A stretch of DNA of 64,000 nucleotides from Streptococcus porci DSM 23759 (GTDB taxonomy: Bacteria > Bacillota > Bacilli > Lactobacillales > Streptococcaceae). Below are positions 44,164-53,607 of the stretch, one piece after another (the first letter of the stretch is position 1; each line of letters opens with the position of its first letter). The position numbers and the translations under genes are program-made. The stretch is from positions 124,001 through 188,000 of the forward strand of contig NZ_AUIP01000001.1 in NCBI RefSeq assembly GCF_000423765.1, written 5' to 3'. The notes under the pieces are model-generated. The model was given only the letters and a program-made list of their open reading frames with translations, ran no database searches and was not told the DNA's origin.

Positions 44164-46698
44164 ATGTCAGTAGAACATTTAATTACTAAGTTTATTCCAG
44201 AAAATTATAATCTTTTTTTGGATATTGACCGCCCAAGTAAGACTTTCAATGGTAATGTTGCCATTGCAGGTGAAGCTTTAGAGAACCACATATCATTGCA
44301 TCAGAAGGATTTAACCATCACTGCAGTCTTGCTTGATAATGAAAAGTTGAATTTTCAAATGGATGATGAAAATGAAGCGGTGCATATTGACCTACCAGAG
44401 ACTGGCAGTTTGACCCTTGTTCTTGAGTTTTCAGGAGTGATTACGGATAACATGTCAGGTATTTACCCTTCCTACTATATTGTTGATGGGGTGAAAAAAG
44501 AGATTATCTCAACACAGTTTGAAAGTCACTTTGCTCGTCAAGCCTTTCCATGTATTGATGAGCCAGAAGCCAAAGCAACATTTGATTTTTCATTGAAATT
44601 TGACCAAGAAGATGGAGACCTTGCTCTGTCTAATATGCCCGAAATCAATGCTGATCGCCGTCAGGAAACAGGTGTTTGGACTTTTGCTACAACACCTCGC
44701 ATGTCATCTTATCTTTTAGCCTTTGCATTTGGTCAGTTGCAGGGAAAAACAGCCTACACAAAAAATGGAACTCTGGTTGGGTCCTATGCGACTGTTGCTC
44801 ATAAACCTAGCGAACTTGACTTTTCTTTGGATATTGCGGTTCGTGTGATTGAATTCTACGAAGATTATTTCGGTGTGCATTACCCGATTCCACAATCTCT
44901 CCATGTTGCTCTGCCTGATTTCTCAGCGGGAGCTATGGAAAACTGGGGACTGGTGACTTACCGCGAAGTCTATCTGCTTGTTGATGATAATTCAACAGTC
45001 TCAAGCCGTCAGCAAGTAGCTCTTGTTATTGCTCACGAAGTGGCTCACCAATGGTTTGGTAACCTTGTTACAATGCAGTGGTGGGATGACCTCTGGCTCA
45101 ATGAATCCTTTGCCAACATGATGGAATATGTGGCAGTTGACGCAATAGAACCAAATTGGAATATTTTTGAAGATTTCCAAACCTCAGGTGTTCAAGCAGC
45201 TCTCAAACGTGACGCTACAGACGGTGTTCAGTCAGTTCATGTTGAAGTCAATCACCCTGATGAGATAAACACGCTATTTGATGCAGCCATCGTTTATGCT
45301 AAGGGAAGTCGTCTCATGCACATGCTCCGTCGCTGGTTGGGTGATGAGGCTTTCCGAGCAGGGCTTAAAATCTATTTTGAGCGTCATCAGTATGGCAATA
45401 CCGTCGGTCGAGACCTTTGGAGTGCTCTTTCAGAGGCGTCCGGGCGCAACGTTGCTGCTTTTATGGATTCATGGTTGGAGCAGCCCGGCTATCCACTTGT
45501 GACCGTAAAAGTTGAAAATGATACGTTGACGATTTCACAAAAACAGTTCTTTATTGGTGAAAATGAACCTAAGAACCGCCTCTGGCAGGTACCACTCAAC
45601 AGTAATTGGATTGGTTTGCCAGACACCTTGACAGAAGAAAGCATTAGCATCCCGAACTATAGCGCTCTTGTCGCCCAAAATGATGGTGCTCTACGCTTGA
45701 ACACAGACAACACTGCACACTACCTAACTCAGTATGAGGGAGAGCTTTTTGACGCAATCATGGCAGATTGGGAAAATCTTGATAAGATTGCCAAGTTGCA
45801 AGTGATTCAGGAGCGTCGTCTCTTGGCAGAAGCTGGAGAGCTTTCGTACAGCAGTTTAGTTAGCCTAGTGGCGAATTTGACTGAAGAAACTGATTATACA
45901 GTCCTCGATGCTGTTGCTTTTGTATTAACGGGTCTCAAACGCTTCGTTGATGAAGAGAGTGCTGAAGAAGCGGCTTTGAAGAGGATTACTGCAAACGTTT
46001 TTGGCAAGAACTATGCCCGTCTTGGTTTTGAAAAGGCCGAAGGTGAGTCCGACGAAGATGAATTTATTCGACAATACGCGATTTCAAGTATGCTTTATGC
46101 TGAAAATGCTGACGCTATTGAAAAAGCAAAAGCTATTTTCGATGATTACAAAGATGATATCGAGAAGATTCCAGCTGCAATTCGTGCTGAGGTTCTGACG
46201 AACCAAGTCAAGCAAGCTGAAACGTCTGAATTAACAAAGCTTTTGATGGATACCTATGTGTCAACGACTGATGCCAGCTTCAAACGTCAGTTGGTGGCTG
46301 CTCTTGCTGAAACGAAATCAACTGATATGCTTGAAACTATTGTGGCGGCTTTCGAAAATAAAGATATTATTAAACCACAAGACTTATCTGCTTGGTATAT
46401 GAATTTCCTACGCAAGCCTTTTGCCCAAGAAAGAGTTTGGGAGTGGGCACGTAAAGACTGGGAGTGGATTAAAAATGCTTTAGGTGGTGATATGAGCTTT
46501 GACGCTTTTGTCATCATTCCAGCAGCTATCTTCAAAACAGAAGAACGATTTAAAGAATATAAAGCATTCTTTGAGCCACAACTGACAGACATGGCGCTCA
46601 GTCGCAACATCTCAATGGGAATCAAAGACATTGCTGCCCGTATTAATCTGTTGACAGACAATAAAGCAGCTGTAGTAGCAGAATTGTTGAAATATTAA
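44164..46698 (+). CDS. pepN: Aminopeptidase N (lysyl aminopeptidase)
   Basis: 844-residue M1 zinc metallopeptidase releasing N-terminal residues from peptides in the cytoplasm. Exopeptidase motif GAMENWG, then HEVAHQWFGN with zinc ligands His291 and His295 and the downstream glutamate in WLNESFANMMEY; a catalytic tyrosine follows. The C-terminal half is the helical ERAP1-like domain. The first residues align with streptococcal PepN, so the start is credible despite no ribosome binding site. Lies between pst-phoU and ciaRH, as in other streptococci. Confidence 0.96.
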   Translation: MSVEHLITKFIPENYNLFLDIDRPSKTFNGNVAIAGEALENHISLHQKDLTITAVLLDNEKLNFQMDDENEAVHIDLPETGSLTLVLEFSGVITDNMSGIYPSYYIVDGVKKEIISTQFESHFARQAFPCIDEPEAKATFDFSLKFDQEDGDLALSNMPEINADRRQETGVWTFATTPRMSSYLLAFAFGQLQGKTAYTKNGTLVGSYATVAHKPSELDFSLDIAVRVIEFYEDYFGVHYPIPQSLHVALPDFSAGAMENWGLVTYREVYLLVDDNSTVSSRQQVALVIAHEVAHQWFGNLVTMQWWDDLWLNESFANMMEYVAVDAIEPNWNIFEDFQTSGVQAALKRDATDGVQSVHVEVNHPDEINTLFDAAIVYAKGSRLMHMLRRWLGDEAFRAGLKIYFERHQYGNTVGRDLWSALSEASGRNVAAFMDSWLEQPGYPLVTVKVENDTLTISQKQFFIGENEPKNRLWQVPLNSNWIGLPDTLTEESISIPNYSALVAQNDGALRLNTDNTAHYLTQYEGELFDAIMADWENLDKIAKLQVIQERRLLAEAGELSYSSLVSLVANLTEETDYTVLDAVAFVLTGLKRFVDEESAEEAALKRITANVFGKNYARLGFEKAEGESDEDEFIRQYAISSMLYAENADAIEKAKAIFDDYKDDIEKIPAAIRAEVLTNQVKQAETSELTKLLMDTYVSTTDASFKRQLVAALAETKSTDMLETIVAAFENKDIIKPQDLSAWYMNFLRKPFAQERVWEWARKDWEWIKNALGGDMSFDAFVIIPAAIFKTEERFKEYKAFFEPQLTDMALSRNISMGIKDIAARINLLTDNKAAVVAELLKY

Positions 46699-46702
46699 AT
46701 TG

Positions 46703-46729
46703 AAGACTAGTTTTTACTAGTCTTTTTGA
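46703..46729 (+). terminator. Terminator after pepN
   Basis: AAGACTAGT-TTTT-ACTAGTCTT, perfect 9-bp stem, T-run. Confidence 0.9.
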
Positions 46730-46807
46730 TTACTTTAAGGAAAGTGGCGTATATTAATTTTAGAGAATTTTTTTAACGGTTTGCTACTGGGAAATATCCG
46801 AGTGTGT

Positions 46808-46813
46808 TATAAT
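46808..46813 (+). promoter_or_regulatory. Extended -10 promoter element of ciaRH
   Basis: TGT-TATAAT, 25 nt before ciaR. No strong -35. Confidence 0.6.
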
Positions 46814-46837
46814 AGTTTTCAAGAAAGAGGTTACCCT

Positions 46838-47512
46838 ATGATAAAAATTTTACTTGTAGAAGATGATTTGAGTTTGTCAAATTCGGTTTTTGATTTCTTA
46901 GATGATGGTTTTGCAGATGTCATGCAGGTTTTTGATGGGGAAGAAGGGATTTATGAAGCTGAATCCGGAATCTATGACCTGATTCTCTTGGATCTCATGT
47001 TGCCGGAAAAAGATGGATTCCAAGTTCTGAAAGAGCTACGTGATAAAGGGATTTCTACGCCAGTGCTAATCATGACTGCTAAGGAAAGTTTGGATGATAA
47101 AGGTCACGGATTTGAGCTGGGAGCAGACGATTATTTGACAAAACCATTCTATCTGGAAGAATTGAAGATGCGCATCCAAGCACTGCTCAAACGTTCTGGA
47201 AAGCTGACAGACAACAATCTCACTTACGGAGATGTCGTCGTTGACTTAACTACCAATGTGACAAAGGTTGATGGAGTCGAAGTTGAATTGCTTGGTAAAG
47301 AATTTGAACTTTTGGTTTATTTTTTACAAAACCAGAATGTGATTTTGCCTAAGACACAGATTTTTGACCGCCTCTGGGGTTTTGATAGTGACACGACAAT
47401 CTCTGTAGTTGAGGTATACGTTTCAAAAATTCGTAAAAAATTGAGGGGCTCTGCTTTTGGAGACAATCTTCAAACCTTGCGAAGCGTGGGGTACATTCTA
47501 AAAAATGGTTAA
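46838..47512 (+). CDS. ciaR: Response regulator CiaR
   Basis: 224 residues, OmpR/PhoB type. Receiver domain with acidic pair VEDD, phosphoacceptor Asp52 (ILLDLMLP), switch Thr in IMTAKE and Lys in YLTKPF; C-terminal winged helix (about 130-224, with [10 protein letters not shown]). In streptococci CiaR controls htrA, small csRNAs, competence and envelope stress. Overlaps ciaH by 8 nt. Identity rests on sequence and on the conserved pepN-ciaR-ciaH-rpsT order. Confidence 0.96.
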   Translation: MIKILLVEDDLSLSNSVFDFLDDGFADVMQVFDGEEGIYEAESGIYDLILLDLMLPEKDGFQVLKELRDKGISTPVLIMTAKESLDDKGHGFELGADDYLTKPFYLEELKMRIQALLKRSGKLTDNNLTYGDVVVDLTTNVTKVDGVEVELLGKEFELLVYFLQNQNVILPKTQIFDRLWGFDSDTTISVVEVYVSKIRKKLRGSAFGDNLQTLRSVGYILKNG

Positions 47513-48812
47513 AAAGTTCAAACTGTGGCGAAAAGACAAGGAAAATCCCAAAACTTTTTTCAGATTTTTCTCTGTTTTTACAGGGATTTTCTTTGTGATG
47601 ACTGTCATTATCCTCCAGGTAATTCGAACGGGGATTTATTCTTCGGTTGACAGTAGTCTGGAAAGTGCGGTTGATTCGGTTAATAGTTATGTCAATATGG
47701 CAATGTCTCGTAGCCTCTACTTTGAGAATAATGAGACCGGAGTTGTTATCGAATCAGTTCCTAACAAAGAAAAACCTAATGATAAGTTAATGAATGTGGA
47801 TGCTCTCTTTTTTGATGAGAATGGAAATCTTTTCAATACTGCGGATGCTTTTTCACAATTTTCTAATGTTGGTTTGAACACTAAGCACTTAGGTAAAATT
47901 ATCGAAGGGAGTACTGAAACAAAGTTTGGGCAGGTTGAAAAATACCATGCTGTGACCGTTGAAGTGACTAATTCAAACTATCCTCAGGTCAAATACGCAA
48001 CTTTTTTGGTGAGTGTCAAACAAATTGAGGAGTCCACGCAACGTTCATGCACCATAATCATCACTGTTATGATTATATTTTGGTTTATCTCAATCGGCGC
48101 AAGTGTCTATTTAGCTCACTGGTCTCGCAAGCCTATTGTTGAAAATTATGAAAAACAAAAGAGTTTTGTCGAAAATGCCAGTCACGAATTGCGGACACCT
48201 CTTGCTGTTTTACAAAATCGGTTAGAATCTCTTTTCAGGAAACCTGAGTCAACCGTTATGGAGAATAGCGAAAATATTGCTTCAAGTCTAGAAGAAGTTC
48301 GCAATATGCGGATTTTGACGACCAATCTTCTCAATTTGGCGCGTCGAGATGATGGGCTATATTTAGAAATGACGGACATCAATCCAGAATTTTTTTCTGA
48401 TATTTTTAGCAATTATCAGATGATAGCGGATGAAGCGAACAAGGGTTTTGTCGGAAAAAATTTGGTAAATCGACGAATCAGGTCTGATAAAACATTGCTT
48501 AAGCAGTTGATGACCATTCTTTTTGACAACGCGGTCAAGTACACAGGCGATGACGGAAAGATTGATTTTGAAGTTAGAACGACGGAAAGACACCTTTTTA
48601 TCCGTGTGGCTGACAATGGCTTTGGTATTAATGATGAGAATAAAAAGAAAGTTTTTGACCGTTTTTATCGGGTTGATAAGGCCAGAACGCGACAAAAAGG
48701 AGGTTTTGGTCTCGGACTTTCGTTAGCCAAACAAATTATTGATTCACTTGGAGGACAGATTACCATCAAAGATAACAAGCCTCAAGGAACAATTTTTGAA
48801 GTTAGACTATAA
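47505..48812 (+). CDS. ciaH: Sensor histidine kinase CiaH
   Basis: 435 residues. Two membrane helices (about 20-42 and 180-205) flank an extracytoplasmic sensor of about 135 residues. H-box [17 protein letters not shown] with His227, N-box [10 protein letters not shown]1 DNGFGI and G2 GFGLGLSLA complete the kinase. Phosphorylates CiaR. A strong terminator ends the operon. Confidence 0.96.
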   Translation: MVKKFKLWRKDKENPKTFFRFFSVFTGIFFVMTVIILQVIRTGIYSSVDSSLESAVDSVNSYVNMAMSRSLYFENNETGVVIESVPNKEKPNDKLMNVDALFFDENGNLFNTADAFSQFSNVGLNTKHLGKIIEGSTETKFGQVEKYHAVTVEVTNSNYPQVKYATFLVSVKQIEESTQRSCTIIITVMIIFWFISIGASVYLAHWSRKPIVENYEKQKSFVENASHELRTPLAVLQNRLESLFRKPESTVMENSENIASSLEEVRNMRILTTNLLNLARRDDGLYLEMTDINPEFFSDIFSNYQMIADEANKGFVGKNLVNRRIRSDKTLLKQLMTILFDNAVKYTGDDGKIDFEVRTTERHLFIRVADNGFGINDENKKKVFDRFYRVDKARTRQKGGFGLGLSLAKQIIDSLGGQITIKDNKPQGTIFEVRL

Positions 48813-48845
48813 AAAGGCAACGCACTAAATAAGCGTTGCCTTTTT
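48811..48845 (+). terminator. Terminator of ciaRH
   Basis: AAAAAGGCAACGC (48811-48823) and GCGTTGCCTTTTT (48833-48845), perfect arms. Confidence 0.92.
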
Positions 48846-48853
48846 GACTGAAT

Positions 48854-48973
48854 TTAGCCTCTTACTGACCTAGAGGATGAAAGTTTTACTTGATGACTGA
48901 AGTTTAAATCAATAACGTAATCTGCCTCTACCAGCCTTTCCTCAAACAGATATCTAGGATAAACACTGTTTCA
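48854..48973 (-). pseudogene. C-terminal coding remnant, family not recognised
   Basis: The minus strand reads NSVYPRYLFEERLVEADYVI followed by DLNFSHQVKLSSSRSVRG and a stop. Upstream, KILNTLKNLLKQ appears in another frame. It looks like a real protein end, but there is no start, ribosome binding site or upstream domain. I cannot name the family. Confidence 0.35.
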
Positions 48974-49052
48974 GCAGATTTTTGAGAGTGTTGAGAATCT
49001 TTTTAGATAAGATGGTTTCCTTGAGATACTGATACTAGTCATCAAGGGATTA

Positions 49053-49076
49053 AAAAACGACCACAAGGGGTCGTGC
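49053..49076 (-). terminator. Terminator of rpsT
   Basis: On the minus strand ACGACC-ccttgt-GGTCGT followed by TTTTTT. Confidence 0.85.
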
Positions 49077-49079
49077 GAA

Positions 49080-49313
49080 TTAGCCAAGTTTAGCTGCAAG
49101 ACGAGCTTTATCACGGCTAGCTTTGTTTTTATGAATCAAACCTTTAGTTTCGGCTTTGTCAATGCTTGAAGAAGCAGCACGGAAAAGCTCTTCAGTTGGG
49201 TTTGCTTCGAATGCCTTGATAGCAGTACGCATAGCTGATTTTTGAGCTGAGTTTTTAGCGTTTTCTTGAACGTTTTTCTCAGCGCGTTTGATAGCTGATT
49301 TAATGTTTGCCAA
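49080..49313 (-). CDS. rpsT: Small ribosomal subunit protein bS20
   Basis: 77 residues beginning (M)[13 protein letters not shown], lysine- and arginine-rich, binding 16S rRNA. The start is TTG with GGAGGT 7 nt upstream. An in-frame ATG 15 nt earlier would place the ribosome binding site inside the gene and does not match the family. A UUG start is also used by rpsT of Escherichia coli, where it is tied to autogenous control. Downstream of coaA on the same strand. Confidence 0.95.
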   Translation of the reverse strand: MANIKSAIKRAEKNVQENAKNSAQKSAMRTAIKAFEANPTEELFRAASSSIDKAETKGLIHKNKASRDKARLAAKLG

Positions 49314-49380
49314 TGTTCTTACCTCCATTTTTACTAACTTCCTTATTATATAGAAAAAGCAGTCATTTGGCAAGCTAAAA

Positions 49381-50301
49381 TTACTTTTTCAGGTAAATTT
49401 CATCAATTTTATGATTCTTAGACTTATGTAAAATAAGCTCTGCACGATTTCTAGTTGGCTCGATATATTTTTCAAGATTGACTAGATTGATGGTTTTCCA
49501 AATATTTTTAGAAAAAGCTAGCGCTTCTTTAGCTGACCATTTGGTAAACTTGTGGTAATAGTTGCTAGTATCTTTCTCTGCCAAAGCCAGCAGAGCTTGA
49601 AAACGTTCCAAGTACCAATTTTCGATGTATTTACTGTCTGCATCAATATAGATAGAAAAATCAAAATAATCGCTCATGTAGAGACGTTCATTTTGCGGAT
49701 TCTGAAAAACATTAATCCCTTCGACAATCAAAAAGTCAGGCGCAGACAAGGTCTGTAACTTATCTGGAACGATATCATAAATCTCATGAGAATAGACAGG
49801 AATAGAAGCGTCAGCTCCATTTTTCATAGCATCCAAGAAATTAATGAGAAGTTCCATATTATAGCTCTCTGGAAAGCCTTTTTTATCTAAAATATTGCGT
49901 GCAATGAGTGTTGCATTTGGATAGAGAAAACCATCAGTCGTGACCAACTCAACACGACTGTCCTTATAGGTACGAGTCAGAAGTAACTGCAAGAGGCGAC
50001 TAGTTGTTGATTTTCCAACAGCAACTGAACCCGAGATACCGATGATAAAGGGACGTTTTCCCACATATTTTTGCAGGAAAATCCCTTTTGAAAAGGCCAG
50101 ATTTTCTTGATTGTGTTTGTAAATTTGGATAAGGCTAATCAGTGGAAGATAAACATCAATCACATCTTGAATGTTGATTTTATCGTTTAAAGATTTGATG
50201 CTCTCTAGTTCTTCTTCCGTTAAAAGCGGAGCAGTAGTTTGATGGAGTTCCTGCCATCGGCTTCGAGAAATTTTTTCAAAATTAATAAATTCATTTGTCA
50301 T
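49381..50301 (-). CDS. coaA: Type I pantothenate kinase
   Basis: Phosphorylates pantothenate, the first committed step to coenzyme A, and supplies the substrate of CoaB encoded at the left of the window. 306 residues. P-loop [12 protein letters not shown], then [10 protein letters not shown] and the [13 protein letters not shown] segment are type I (prokaryotic) PanK motifs. Start chosen at [14 protein letters not shown] by family alignment. Transcribed toward rpsT. Confidence 0.95.
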   Translation of the reverse strand: MTNEFINFEKISRSRWQELHQTTAPLLTEEELESIKSLNDKINIQDVIDVYLPLISLIQIYKHNQENLAFSKGIFLQKYVGKRPFIIGISGSVAVGKSTTSRLLQLLLTRTYKDSRVELVTTDGFLYPNATLIARNILDKKGFPESYNMELLINFLDAMKNGADASIPVYSHEIYDIVPDKLQTLSAPDFLIVEGINVFQNPQNERLYMSDYFDFSIYIDADSKYIENWYLERFQALLALAEKDTSNYYHKFTKWSAKEALAFSKNIWKTINLVNLEKYIEPTRNRAELILHKSKNHKIDEIYLKK

Positions 50302-50450
50302 AGTGATATTATAGCATTTTTCACGTTTAATCCGAGCTTTAACTATGTATTTTCGATAAAAATCGAACAACTTTTATAGATCAAAGAAGAACATCGTAAA
50401 TGACAGGATAAATGTTCGGAAATTGCTAAAACAGAATAAATTTGGGAAGA

Positions 50451-50543
50451 TTGCAACCGTTTACTGGGTGTGATATAATTAGAATCCGGGCTGAAAAGAA
50501 ACTGAAGTAAGAGTTTCTATTGCCCTGTTTGAATGGAGAAGAT
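50451..50543 (+). promoter_or_regulatory. Promoter and structured leader of the methyltransferase-pdp-deoC-cdd unit
   Basis: TTGCAA (50451-50456), 17-nt spacer, TATAAT (50474-50479) with extended TG. The leader then holds AGAAACT/AGTTTCT (7-bp perfect stem, 50496-50518) nested inside GGGC/GCCC. Its class is unknown; I do not recognise a riboswitch. Confidence 0.6.
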
Positions 50544-51140
50544 ATGGCTAATATGTACTATACAGAAAATCCAGATAGCGCTCACGACTTGCATGAACTG
50601 AGAGTGACGCTTTTAGGTGAGTCCTTTTCATTTATGACTGACTCAGGAGTATTTTCAAAAAAAATGATTGATTATGGAAGCCAGTTTCTTCTTAACTGCT
50701 TAGCATTTGAGTACGGTGATAGCCTTTTAGATGTTGGTTGTGGCTATGGACCTCTAGGAATTGCTCTTAGCAAGGTTCAAGGCGTTTCAGCGACGATGGT
50801 GGATATCAATAATCGTGCTTTAGATTTGGCAAAACAAAATGCAGCTAAGAATGGTGTTGCGCCAGCTATTTTTCAATCAAATCTTTATGAAAATGTGGAG
50901 GGGGCTTTTAATCACATCATCTCAAATCCTCCTATTCGTGCTGGTAAGGCGGTGGTTCATGAAGTTCTACAAGGAGCTTATGAGCACTTGGTAGATGGCG
51001 GTGACTTAACCATCGTTATCCAGAAAAAGCAAGGCGCACCCTCTGCAAAAGCCAAGATGGAGGATGTTTTTGGAAACTGTGAGGTTGTCAAAAAGGACAA
51101 AGGTTACTATATCCTTAGAAGCATAAAAGAAGGAAATTAA
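50544..51140 (+). CDS. Class I SAM-dependent methyltransferase (RsmC-like)
   Basis: 198 residues. SAM loop LLDVGCGYGPLGIAL, acidic MVDINNRALDLA and NPPIRAGK, the motif IV of RsmC/RlmG-like rRNA guanine-N2 methylases. Corresponds to the single C-terminal domain of RsmC; the N-terminal pseudo-domain is absent, as in Firmicutes. Leads the nucleoside-salvage genes, as in other streptococci. GGAG before the start. Confidence 0.88.
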   Translation: MANMYYTENPDSAHDLHELRVTLLGESFSFMTDSGVFSKKMIDYGSQFLLNCLAFEYGDSLLDVGCGYGPLGIALSKVQGVSATMVDINNRALDLAKQNAAKNGVAPAIFQSNLYENVEGAFNHIISNPPIRAGKAVVHEVLQGAYEHLVDGGDLTIVIQKKQGAPSAKAKMEDVFGNCEVVKKDKGYYILRSIKEGN

Positions 51141-51192
51141 AGACACCTAAGAAATATGATAGGTATGTTTTGAAGAAAGGAGCTGTTGATAA

Positions 51193-52473
51193 ATGATGAG
51201 AACTGTCGATTTAATTCAGAAAAAAAGAGATGGCTTGGAACTCACCACTGAGGAAATCCAGTGGTTAATTGCTGAATATACGAAAGGGGTTGTTCCTGAT
51301 TATCAAATGGCGGCTTTTGCGATGGCGGTTTATTTCCGTGGCATGAGCATGAGAGAAACTCGGGATTTAACCATGAGTATGGTTGCTTCTGGTGAGCAAA
51401 TTGATCTGTCTGCAATTCCGGGAATTAAGACAGACAAGCACTCCACGGGTGGTGTTGGCGATAAGGTTACTTTGATTTTAGCACCGCTAGTAGCTTCTTT
51501 TGGTGTGCCAGTGGCTAAGATGAGTGGTCGTGGCTTGGGTCACACAGGTGGTACTCTTGATAAATTAGAATCAATCAAAGGATATCAAATCGAGCGTACT
51601 CAAGAAGAATTTATCAAGCAAGTACAAGATATTGGTCTGGCGGTCATCGGCCAGTCTGATAACATGGTCAAGGCTGATAAACTTCTCTACGCTCTGCGTG
51701 ATGTGACTGCAACCGTAGATATTATTCCTTTAATCGCTAGCTCTGTCATGTCTAAGAAAATCGCAGCAGGTGCAGACAGCATCTTGTTAGATGTCACGGT
51801 AGGTGATGGTGCCTTCATGAAAACTCTCGAAGATGCGGAAAAATTGTCTGAGACCATGGTTGCACTTGGCAGTGAAGTAGGTCGTAAAACCATTGCAGTC
51901 ATTACAAACATGAGTCAACCAGTTGGACGGGCAATAGGAAATCGTTTAGAAGTTCTTGAAGCGATTGAAATCATGCAAGGCAAGGGTCGCAAGGATGTCA
52001 CCCATTTTATCTGCGAATTAGCCCAAATCATGCTGAAACTAGCAGGTCTTGATAAGTCTTTGGATGAAATTCACGACGCCTTGGTTAATGGCAGAGCTCT
52101 ACAAAAATTTGAAGACATGGTTGTAGCACAAGGTGGTGATTTAGAGGATCTGTATCGTCCATCCAGCGCAGCTTTTATCACAGAAGTGAAGGCCGAAAAA
52201 GAAGGCTATATCACGGCTTTGCCAGCCCTGGAATTTGGACTTTTCGCTATGAGACTGGGAGCAGGTCGAGCTGTAAAAACCGACTCTTTAGATTATGAAA
52301 CAGGAATAGTGTTCGATAAAAAGGTCGGAGATGCTGTGAAAATCGGTGAAACGATTGGAAAAATTTACACAAACGAAATTTTGTGTGATGAAATGCTTAC
52401 AGAATTTCAAAAAAATGTTAAAATAGATGATGAACGGGTTGAGTCACAAGAAATTCTAAAAATTATTAGTTAG
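51193..52473 (+). CDS. pdp: Pyrimidine-nucleoside phosphorylase
   Basis: Splits uridine, thymidine and deoxyuridine into base and (deoxy)ribose 1-phosphate. 426 residues. Phosphate loop DKHSTGGVGDKVTL and KMSGRGLGHTGGTLDKLES are the family signature. A C-terminal alpha/beta domain is complete. AAAGGAG precedes the start. Followed by deoC after 15 nt, so deoxyribose 1-phosphate can go on to acetaldehyde and glyceraldehyde 3-phosphate. Confidence 0.96.
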   Translation: MMRTVDLIQKKRDGLELTTEEIQWLIAEYTKGVVPDYQMAAFAMAVYFRGMSMRETRDLTMSMVASGEQIDLSAIPGIKTDKHSTGGVGDKVTLILAPLVASFGVPVAKMSGRGLGHTGGTLDKLESIKGYQIERTQEEFIKQVQDIGLAVIGQSDNMVKADKLLYALRDVTATVDIIPLIASSVMSKKIAAGADSILLDVTVGDGAFMKTLEDAEKLSETMVALGSEVGRKTIAVITNMSQPVGRAIGNRLEVLEAIEIMQGKGRKDVTHFICELAQIMLKLAGLDKSLDEIHDALVNGRALQKFEDMVVAQGGDLEDLYRPSSAAFITEVKAEKEGYITALPALEFGLFAMRLGAGRAVKTDSLDYETGIVFDKKVGDAVKIGETIGKIYTNEILCDEMLTEFQKNVKIDDERVESQEILKIIS

Positions 52474-52488
52474 TTACGAGGAAACATA

Positions 52489-53151
52489 ATGTCTATTAAC
52501 AAATATATTGACCATACTCTATTAAAACCAGAAAGCACTCAAGAACAAATTGATCAGTTATTGAAAGAAGCAAAAGAATACGATTTTGCTAGTGTTTGTG
52601 TCAATCCAACTTGGGTAAAATATTCAGCTCAAGCGCTTGCTGAATCAGATGTTAATGTTTGTACTGTAGTTGGTTTTCCCTTGGGGGCAACAACTTCGGC
52701 GGTAAAAGCCTTTGAGACAAGAGACGCTATTGCAAACGGTGCCGATGAGATTGATATGGTCATCAACATCGGAGCCTTGAAAACCGGCAACCTTGAACTT
52801 GTTGAAGAAGATATTCGTTCGGTGGTTGAAGCAGCGAATGGAAAACTGGTTAAAGTCATCATTGAGGCCTGCCTATTGACATACGAGGAGAAAGTAACGG
52901 CTTGCCAACTGTCAGTTAAAGCGGGAGCTGATTTTGTCAAGACATCAACTGGTTTTTCAACAGGTGGTGCGACAGTAGCGGATGTGGCTCTTATGCGTCA
53001 AACTGTTGGCCCAGATATTGGTGTCAAAGCAGCCGGTGGAGCACGCTCTCTAGCAGATGCAAAAGCTTTTATTGAAGCAGGAGCAACTCGACTTGGAACT
53101 TCATCTGGTGTTGCTATCATCAAAGGAGAGAAAGTCAATGGAGGCTACTAA
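52489..53151 (+). CDS. deoC: Deoxyribose-phosphate aldolase
   Basis: Cleaves deoxyribose 5-phosphate. 220 residues, TIM barrel. The Schiff-base lysine is in [27 protein letters not shown] carries the helper lysine, and [10 protein letters not shown] binds phosphate. No phosphopentomutase gene is next to it. Overlaps cdd by 14 nt. Confidence 0.96.
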   Translation: MSINKYIDHTLLKPESTQEQIDQLLKEAKEYDFASVCVNPTWVKYSAQALAESDVNVCTVVGFPLGATTSAVKAFETRDAIANGADEIDMVINIGALKTGNLELVEEDIRSVVEAANGKLVKVIIEACLLTYEEKVTACQLSVKAGADFVKTSTGFSTGGATVADVALMRQTVGPDIGVKAAGGARSLADAKAFIEAGATRLGTSSGVAIIKGEKVNGGY

Positions 53152-53527
53152 TCTAGTTGAGTTGGCTATTGAAGCGAGCAATCGAGCTTACGTGCCCTAT
53201 TCGCATTTTCCAATCGGCGCAGCTCTTTTGACCGCAGATGGGACAGTCTATACAGGCTGTAATATTGAAAATGCTAGCTTCGGTTTAACAAACTGCGGGG
53301 AACGAACGGCTATTTTTAAAGCCGTATCAGATGGACATCTCAAATTATCTGAAATTGCTATCTATGGCCAAACATCCAAGCCTGTATCACCTTGTGGCGC
53401 ATGCCGACAAGTTATGGCAGAGTTCTTTGAACCAACTGCCAAGGTGACCTTAATTGCTAAAAATGGTCAGACGGTCGAGACGACGGTCGGGGAGTTATTA
53501 CCATACTCTTTTACAGATTTGACCTAA
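53138..53527 (+). CDS. cdd: Cytidine deaminase
   Basis: Converts cytidine and deoxycytidine to uridine forms that Pdp can use. 129 residues, tetrameric type. Zinc site [12 protein letters not shown] and [12 protein letters not shown] give the cysteines and catalytic glutamate. ATG within deoC follows AAAGGAG. Precedes the nucleoside transporter genes. Confidence 0.96.
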   Translation: MEATNLVELAIEASNRAYVPYSHFPIGAALLTADGTVYTGCNIENASFGLTNCGERTAIFKAVSDGHLKLSEIAIYGQTSKPVSPCGACRQVMAEFFEPTAKVTLIAKNGQTVETTVGELLPYSFTDLT

Positions 53528-53535
53528 TCTGTGTC

Positions 53536-53580
53536 TAACCTTCGGGTTACTTTATCATTTTAACTTGCAACTCTGTTGCA
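53536..53580 (+). other. Two hairpins between cdd and bmpA
   Basis: TAACC-TTCG-GGTTA (53536-53549, UUCG loop) and TGCAAC-TCT-GTTGCA (53566-53580). The first, followed by CTTTATCATTTT, could be a weak terminator or an mRNA stabiliser for bmpA. Confidence 0.5.
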
Positions 53581-53607
53581 TAAAATAATTTAGGGGGGTT
53601 CATAAAC

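Noticed and set aside
44154..44166. Leaderless pepN from a TATATA box
   Set aside because: Spacing to ATG is only 4 nt and no -35 fits, unlike coaB, truB and rsmF.
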